This document shows positions 60,040-64,000 of a stretch of 64,000 nt of DNA, piece after piece (positions within the stretch are counted from its first letter, which is position 1; each line of letters begins with the position of its first letter). The DNA is from JBCCGG01 sp039029395 (GTDB taxonomy: Bacteria > Pseudomonadota > Alphaproteobacteria > Kiloniellales > JAKSDN01). The notes beneath the pieces were generated by a model that did no database searches, was not told the DNA's origin, and worked only from the letters and a program-made list of their open reading frames with translations. The stretch lies in contig JBCCGG010000028.1 of assembly GCA_039029395.1 (NCBI GenBank), positions 1 to 64,000 on the forward strand, given 5' to 3'. The position numbers and the translations under genes are program-made.

Positions 60040-61197
60040 CTAGCCTTCTTCGGCGATCGCCGCGATAGTGCGGGCGAGCAGGCGGATTTCGCTGCGAATC
60101 TCCTGGACCGAGGTCTCGCGCCCCGTCTCGACCTCGGCGACCAGGCGCTCCAGACGGATGTCCATGTTCCGGATGTGGGTGCGGGTCGTTTCGTCCAGAT
60201 TGAGCGAAGTCATGTCCAGTTCGGCGATGCGGGTAAACAGTGGGCGCATTTCGTTCTGAGTCTCGGCCAGGCGCAGCAGCACGCTTTGCTCGGTGCGCAT
60301 CTGCTCGGTCATGACACCCAGACGCTCGGTCAGAGTGGTCAGCGTGCGCGCGGTCTGGACCTTCTCCTCCTCACCGCGCGACATGGTGCGCTGCAGACTG
60401 TCCAGGCTGTCGGCGGTCCGCTCCAGAAGCGCCTGGATGTAGGCCGGTACCGACTGCTCGCCCTCGCCCAGGCCGGGCGCGCTGGACAGCTTGGTGACGC
60501 CCGACAGCCACTCTTCCAGATCGTTCATGAAGCGGTTATGGGCTTGGCCGGCCTGGAGCTCCAGGAAGCCAAGGATCAGCGAGCCGGCCAGACCGAAGAG
60601 CGACGAGCTGAAAGCCGTGCCCATGCCGGAAAGCGGCGTGCCCAGACCGCTCTTCAGCTCGTTGAACAGCACCGCCGGGTCGCTTTCCGTGCCACCCAGC
60701 CCGGCGATGGTGTCGCCGACCGCGTTGACCGTCTCCAAGAGGCCCCAGAAGGTGCCGAGCAGGCCGAGAAAGATCAAAAGCCCGATCAGGTAGCGGGAGA
60801 TGTCGTGGCCTTCCTCGATGCGGGACTGGATGCCGTCGAGCAGGGTGCGCATGGAAAGGGTCGAGAGCGTCAGCTTGCCGCCCCGGCGCTCGCCCATCAT
60901 GGTCAGCATGGGGGCCAGCAGGCGTGGCGGCTTTTCCTGGGACAGCGCGCCCGGGAACAAAAGGCCACCCTTGCTCTCCCGGCGCAGGCGGACCAGCCAG
61001 TCGATCTCCGGCTTGAGCATGATGACCTGGCGGAAGATGTAGAGCACGCCGAGCAAGAGCACGCCGAGGATCAGGCCGTTGAGGATCTGGTTGGCGAAGA
61101 AGGCCTCCGAAAGGCGCGGCGCCAAGGCGGCGCAGGCGGCGCCGACGATGATCAAGAAGATCACCATCCGGAACAGGTATCTATTGGGCCGGGTCAT
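60040..61197 (-). CDS. MotA/TolQ/ExbB-family-like membrane protein
   Basis: The 385-residue protein has two N-terminal helices (about 10-55), then helices near 135-160 and 190-215 (LIFLGLLGTFWGLLETV, GTPLSGMGTAFSSSLFGLAGSLILG) with the MotA/TolQ signature of small residues. A long helical C-terminal region (about 225-385) faces the cytosol. It pairs with the MotB-like gene 12 bases downstream. Together they should form a proton channel whose force acts on peptidoglycan. The OmpA-domain gene lies 55 bases upstream in the same direction. Confidence 0.85.
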   Translation of the reverse strand: MTRPNRYLFRMVIFLIIVGAACAALAPRLSEAFFANQILNGLILGVLLLGVLYIFRQVIMLKPEIDWLVRLRRESKGGLLFPGALSQEKPPRLLAPMLTMMGERRGGKLTLSTLSMRTLLDGIQSRIEEGHDISRYLIGLLIFLGLLGTFWGLLETVNAVGDTIAGLGGTESDPAVLFNELKSGLGTPLSGMGTAFSSSLFGLAGSLILGFLELQAGQAHNRFMNDLEEWLSGVTKLSSAPGLGEGEQSVPAYIQALLERTADSLDSLQRTMSRGEEEKVQTARTLTTLTERLGVMTEQMRTEQSVLLRLAETQNEMRPLFTRIAELDMTSLNLDETTRTHIRNMDIRLERLVAEVETGRETSVQEIRSEIRLLARTIAAIAEEG

Positions 61198-61251
61198 GCG
61201 CGAAGGTCATTCTTGTGGGGATCCTAGGGTGTGGCGACCGGCGGGGCGGGC

Positions 61252-62112
61252 TTAGCGGCTGACATAGAGGATATCGACTCGGTCCGGCGGGCCCTCCTCG
61301 TACTTGGCGCCGAGCGCGCGCACATCGATCTGGGATGAGGGGACGCCCTCGGAAACCAGGTAGCTGCGCACCGATAGAGCGCGGGACAAGGACAGCCGGC
61401 GGGCAACCGAATCGCCGCCCTCGCGCGCGTCGGCGTAGGCCAGGAGCTGAATACGCTGTCCCTTCGCGTCGCGCAAGCGCGCGGCCAGATCGTTGAGCGC
61501 CTGGGTATCGGCCTCGTCCAGCGACGCAGACTCCGGCTCGAAGAGCAGGCGCAGGGGCTCGTCCAGATCGAGCGGCGGGCCCGGCGTCACCGCCGCGGTC
61601 TGGGGCGCCGGATCGGGTGCCGCGGGCGCTTGGACGGCGCCATTGTCGGCGGGCGGCGGGGACGGGGCGGCTGCCAGCTCCGGGGCCGGCGGCGGCGCCG
61701 GTGGCGTCGGCAGATCGGCGCTGGGCGCGGCGGCTGGTTCTTCCACGGGGCTCGGCGGCGCCGCCGCTGGCGTCTCGAGCGCGGTGGCCACAGGGGCCGG
61801 TGCGGGCGCGGCCACTGCCACTGGCTCTGCCTCGGTCTGCGCCTCTAGGGGAGGCTCGGGCTGCGGGGCGACCAGCAGACGGCTGCGCGGCGCGGCGGCG
61901 GGGGCCGGGAGCAACGGGGCCCGGCCGCTGGACTGGCCCGGGATCGGTCCTTTGTCGAGGCTGTAGAGCACGTCCAGATTGACGCTCACGTCCGGCTGGC
62001 CGGCGTCTTGGGCCTTGAGCGGCGTGGCTGCTAAGGCAAGCAGCAGGCCGGCAAGGGCAAATGCCGCGCCGCCGCGCAAGCGGGATGGGCTGTGCGAATC
62101 CAGATGCTCCAT
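61252..62112 (-). CDS. OmpA-domain protein with signal peptide and long Pro/Ala linker
   Basis: The 286-residue product has a signal peptide (about 8-34, cleavage after ALAATPLKAQ). A Pro/Ala-rich disordered linker follows (about 65-185), then an OmpA-like peptidoglycan-binding domain (about 190-286; LLFEPESASLDEADTQAL, YADAREGG, SLSRALSVRSYL). ATG 62112 is chosen; a TTG at 62151 is possible but has no ribosome-binding site. It heads a three-gene set with the motor pair, suggesting a shared envelope function. Confidence 0.85.
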   Translation of the reverse strand: MEHLDSHSPSRLRGGAAFALAGLLLALAATPLKAQDAGQPDVSVNLDVLYSLDKGPIPGQSSGRAPLLPAPAAAPRSRLLVAPQPEPPLEAQTEAEPVAVAAPAPAPVATALETPAAAPPSPVEEPAAAPSADLPTPPAPPPAPELAAAPSPPPADNGAVQAPAAPDPAPQTAAVTPGPPLDLDEPLRLLFEPESASLDEADTQALNDLAARLRDAKGQRIQLLAYADAREGGDSVARRLSLSRALSVRSYLVSEGVPSSQIDVRALGAKYEEGPPDRVDILYVSR

Positions 62113-62155
62113 GTCGAGCCCCACACTAAGCTGCTCGTTGCCGGGCGACAACTCT

Positions 62156-62965
62156 CTAGCCGGCCGGCGCCGTGGCCCGCTTGAGCAGCCGGCTCAAGGG
62201 GCCGTGCAGACTGTCGTTGGCGGCCAGCACACTGCCGTCCTCGAGATTGACCGGCCGGCCGTCGAGACCGGTCACATAGCCGCCCGCCTCGCGCACCAAG
62301 AGGATGCCGGCGGCGATGTCCCAGGGCTCCAGCCCGCGCTCCCAAAATCCCTCGTAGCGGCCGGCCGCCACGTAAGCGAGATCCAGCGAGGCGGTTCCCC
62401 AGCGGCGCAAGCCCGCGGTTTCCGTCATGATCGCCGCAAGCTCGCCCGAGAGCGCCGGATCGATCTCGCGGCCCTTGAAGGGAACGCCGGTGGCGATCAA
62501 TGCATTGCTGAGATGCTGCCGGCCGGAGGTGCGGATGCGCCGATCGTGCAGGTAAGCGCCCTTGCCCTTCTCGGCATAGAAGAGGTCGTCCTTGATCGGA
62601 TCCAGGACCACAGCGGCGACCAGCTCGCCGGCGTCTTCCAGGGCGATCGAGATCGCGAAGTGGGGCAAGCCGTGCAGGAAGTTGGTCGTGCCGTCCAGGG
62701 GGTCGACGATCCAGCGCCGGGACTCGCCTGGCGCTCCGGCGACCGGGCCCGATTCCTCGAGCAGGAAGCCGTAGCCAGGCCGCGCCTTGGCGAGCTCTTG
62801 GCGCAGGGTCTTTTCCGCCTTGAGGTCGGCCGCGCTGACGAAGTCGGCCGGGCCCTTGCGCGAGACCTGCAGGTTTTCGACCTCGCCGAAGTCGCGCTTG
62901 AGGGTTCGCGCCGCCTTGTTGGCGGCCTGGATCATGACGTTCAGGGTGGCGGATCTGGTTGCCAT
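62156..62965 (-). CDS. suhB: inositol monophosphatase family protein (SuhB-like)
   Basis: The 269-residue protein has the Mg-dependent phosphatase motifs: FLLEESG (metal Glu), WIVDPLDGTTNF and WDIAAGILLVREAGG. It should hydrolyse myo-inositol 1-phosphate or similar sugar phosphates; SuhB of E. coli also joins the rRNA antitermination complex. It lies 27 bases after the efp stop, and a ThiE-like gene is also next to efp, an order common in alphaproteobacteria. Confidence 0.92.
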   Translation of the reverse strand: MATRSATLNVMIQAANKAARTLKRDFGEVENLQVSRKGPADFVSAADLKAEKTLRQELAKARPGYGFLLEESGPVAGAPGESRRWIVDPLDGTTNFLHGLPHFAISIALEDAGELVAAVVLDPIKDDLFYAEKGKGAYLHDRRIRTSGRQHLSNALIATGVPFKGREIDPALSGELAAIMTETAGLRRWGTASLDLAYVAAGRYEGFWERGLEPWDIAAGILLVREAGGYVTGLDGRPVNLEDGSVLAANDSLHGPLSRLLKRATAPAG

Positions 62966-62992
62966 GCTTCACCGCCGGCCGAGCCCTAGGGC

Positions 62993-63559
62993 TCAGTCCT
63001 TGGCGCGCTCCATGTAGGTCGAGTCGGCGGTGTTCACGACGATGCGCGTGCCGGTTTCGATGTGCGGCGGAACCATCACCTTCACGCCGTTCTCTAGAAT
63101 ACCCGGCTTGTAGGAGGAGGCCGCGGTCTGGCCCTTAACCACCGGGTCGGCCTCGACCACCTCCATGACCACCGTATCGGGTAGGATCACGCTGATCGGA
63201 TCGTTTTCGTAAGACTCGATGGTCACCACCATGCCGTCCTGCAGGAAGACCGCCGGTTCGCCGACCAAGTCGCTGTTCACCGTCACTTGGTCGTAGGTCT
63301 CGTTGTCCATGAAGGTCAGCATGTCGCCGTCGGCGAAGAGGTACTGGAAGGGCTTCTGGTCGAGCCGCACCCGTTCGACGTCCTCGCTCGCCCGGAAGCG
63401 CTCGTTCAGCTTGGTGCCGTCGCGGATGTCCTTGAGCTCGACCTGCAGGTATGCGCCGCCCTTGCCGGGCTGGGTGTGCTGAATCTTGACCGCGCGCCAC
63501 AGGCGGTTCTTGTGCTCGATCACGTTGCCAGGGCGTATGGCGTTGCCATTGATCTTCAT
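62993..63559 (-). CDS. efp: elongation factor P
   Basis: The 188-residue protein matches EF-P over its full length: a KOW-like domain with Lys33 in QPGKGGAY at the modification site, then two OB domains ending in GTRIVVNTADSTYMERAKD. EF-P relieves ribosome stalling at polyproline; Lys33 is the residue modified by EpmA or, in others, by rhamnose on Arg. The window has strongly proline-rich proteins such as the OmpA-domain protein nearby that would need it. Flanked by suhB and a ThiE-like gene. Confidence 0.96.
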   Translation of the reverse strand: MKINGNAIRPGNVIEHKNRLWRAVKIQHTQPGKGGAYLQVELKDIRDGTKLNERFRASEDVERVRLDQKPFQYLFADGDMLTFMDNETYDQVTVNSDLVGEPAVFLQDGMVVTIESYENDPISVILPDTVVMEVVEADPVVKGQTAASSYKPGILENGVKVMVPPHIETGTRIVVNTADSTYMERAKD

Positions 63560-63610
63560 GGCCTCAAATCCAACAGGTTACGGGAATCCGCAGGAAAAAG
63601 CGCGCGGAAG

Positions 63611-64000
63611 CTAGCAGCGGCGGGCGGTCAAGGCAAGCGCCTGGCTGAGCGCCCGGACCGCCTTTTCCGGGCCTTCCGGATGGTCCCAGACGGCGCTGCC
63701 GGTGGCCAGGAAATCGGCGCCCGCGGCGGCCAGGCGGCCGGCGCCTTCGAGGTCGGGCTCGCTAATCACCACCAGGGGCACCACCGTGACCTCGTGCCAC
63801 CAGGCGACCAGCTCCAGGTCGTTGTCGGCGAGCGGTTGAGACAGCGTGAAGGCAACATAGTCGGCGCCAGCCTCGCCTGCTTTCATGGCCCGGTGTCTGG
63901 AGCGTCCGCAATCCACCCCGACCATGGACTCTGGCCCGATCTCTTGGCGCACGGCGCTGACACTTTTTCCCGCGGCCGCGCTCAAGTGGATGCCATCAAC
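63611..64000 (-). CDS. thiE: thiamine-phosphate synthase-like protein, 5' end beyond window
   Basis: The visible 129 codons include the C-terminal half of a ThiE/TenI-type TIM barrel: DGIHLS at the edge, then MVGVDCGRSRHRAMKAGEAGADYVAF, PLVVISEPD and AAGADFLATGSAVW. ThiE couples HMP-PP with thiazole phosphate to give thiamine phosphate. The VGVDCG segment deviates from the usual IGVSxHS, so a TenI-like or degenerate member is possible. The gene continues past base 64000. It lies 51 bases upstream of efp. Confidence 0.8.
   Translation of the reverse strand, partial: VDGIHLSAAAGKSVSAVRQEIGPESMVGVDCGRSRHRAMKAGEAGADYVAFTLSQPLADNDLELVAWWHEVTVVPLVVISEPDLEGAGRLAAAGADFLATGSAVWDHPEGPEKAVRALSQALALTARRC

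Noticed and set aside
58730..61197. Zorya-type anti-phage defence (ZorA/ZorB)
   Set aside because: The MotA/MotB-like pair resembles ZorAB in outline, but no ZorC/D/E helicase or nuclease genes follow, and the next gene is a cell-envelope OmpA-domain protein.

Overview
The window is a gene-dense, high-GC bacterial segment with short gaps and many 1-11 base overlaps. Several features point to an alphaproteobacterium, probably Rhodospirillales-like: a MipZ-type division ATPase beside a ParA, a phasin, a suhB-efp-thiE block, and an Hsp20 gene behind a ROSE-type RNA thermometer. The assignment rests on gene content only. No rRNA, tRNA, CRISPR array or complete insertion sequence was seen.

The first ~194 bases do not belong to this genome. 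They encode, with an in-frame stop, part of a Ty3/Gypsy retrotransposon reverse transcriptase, which is eukaryotic. They sit on AT-rich DNA that turns into high-GC bacterial DNA by about base 350. A chimeric join with host or other eukaryotic DNA is the simplest explanation.

0.4-18.4 kb is catabolic and closely regulated. It holds a LacI and a LysR regulator, a Rieske mono-oxygenase and a GST. These are followed by an AGXT2-type aminotransferase, a LysR gene and two tandem FAD/GcvT-type dimethylglycine/sarcosine dehydrogenases (methylated-glycine oxidation). A DUF3604 protein and a 2-hydroxyacid dehydrogenase come next, then an overlapping aminotransferase and AruI-like ThDP decarboxylase pair that suggests arginine transamination.

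18.6-21.1 kb carries ParA, MipZ and a phasin. 21.2-24.7 kb is a 1,147-residue secreted protein with seven FG-GAP repeats and a short RTX block. 25.2-35.2 kb holds signalling and membrane genes: GNAT, a cyclase-TPR protein, a hybrid histidine kinase, EamA and AI-2E transporters, and a MarR-GNAT fusion. 36.3-44.4 kb holds two GFA zinc proteins, a LysR with a palindromic control region, and a META lipoprotein. It also has a MocR regulator that lacks its PLP lysine, placed divergently from a Tat-exported binding protein, then a phosphoesterase and a CorA/ZntB channel.

44.7-50.9 kb holds MetY, a hydrolase, a thioesterase, an M48 protease and a TPM protein, followed by hsp20 and rpmE. 51-58.7 kb has an ABC exporter, a LysR/phytanoyl-CoA dioxygenase pair, a second cyclase-TPR gene broken by one extra base, and an EamA/LysR pair. 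58.7-62.1 kb encodes a nonflagellar MotA/MotB-like pair plus an OmpA-domain protein. The window ends in suhB, efp and a ThiE-like gene cut by the edge.

The best leads are the MocR regulator with a lost Schiff-base lysine, the heat-shock promoter plus thermometer on hsp20, the retrotransposon join, the LacI gene whose best start is ATC, the single-base cyclase frameshift, and the motor-like cell-envelope module.
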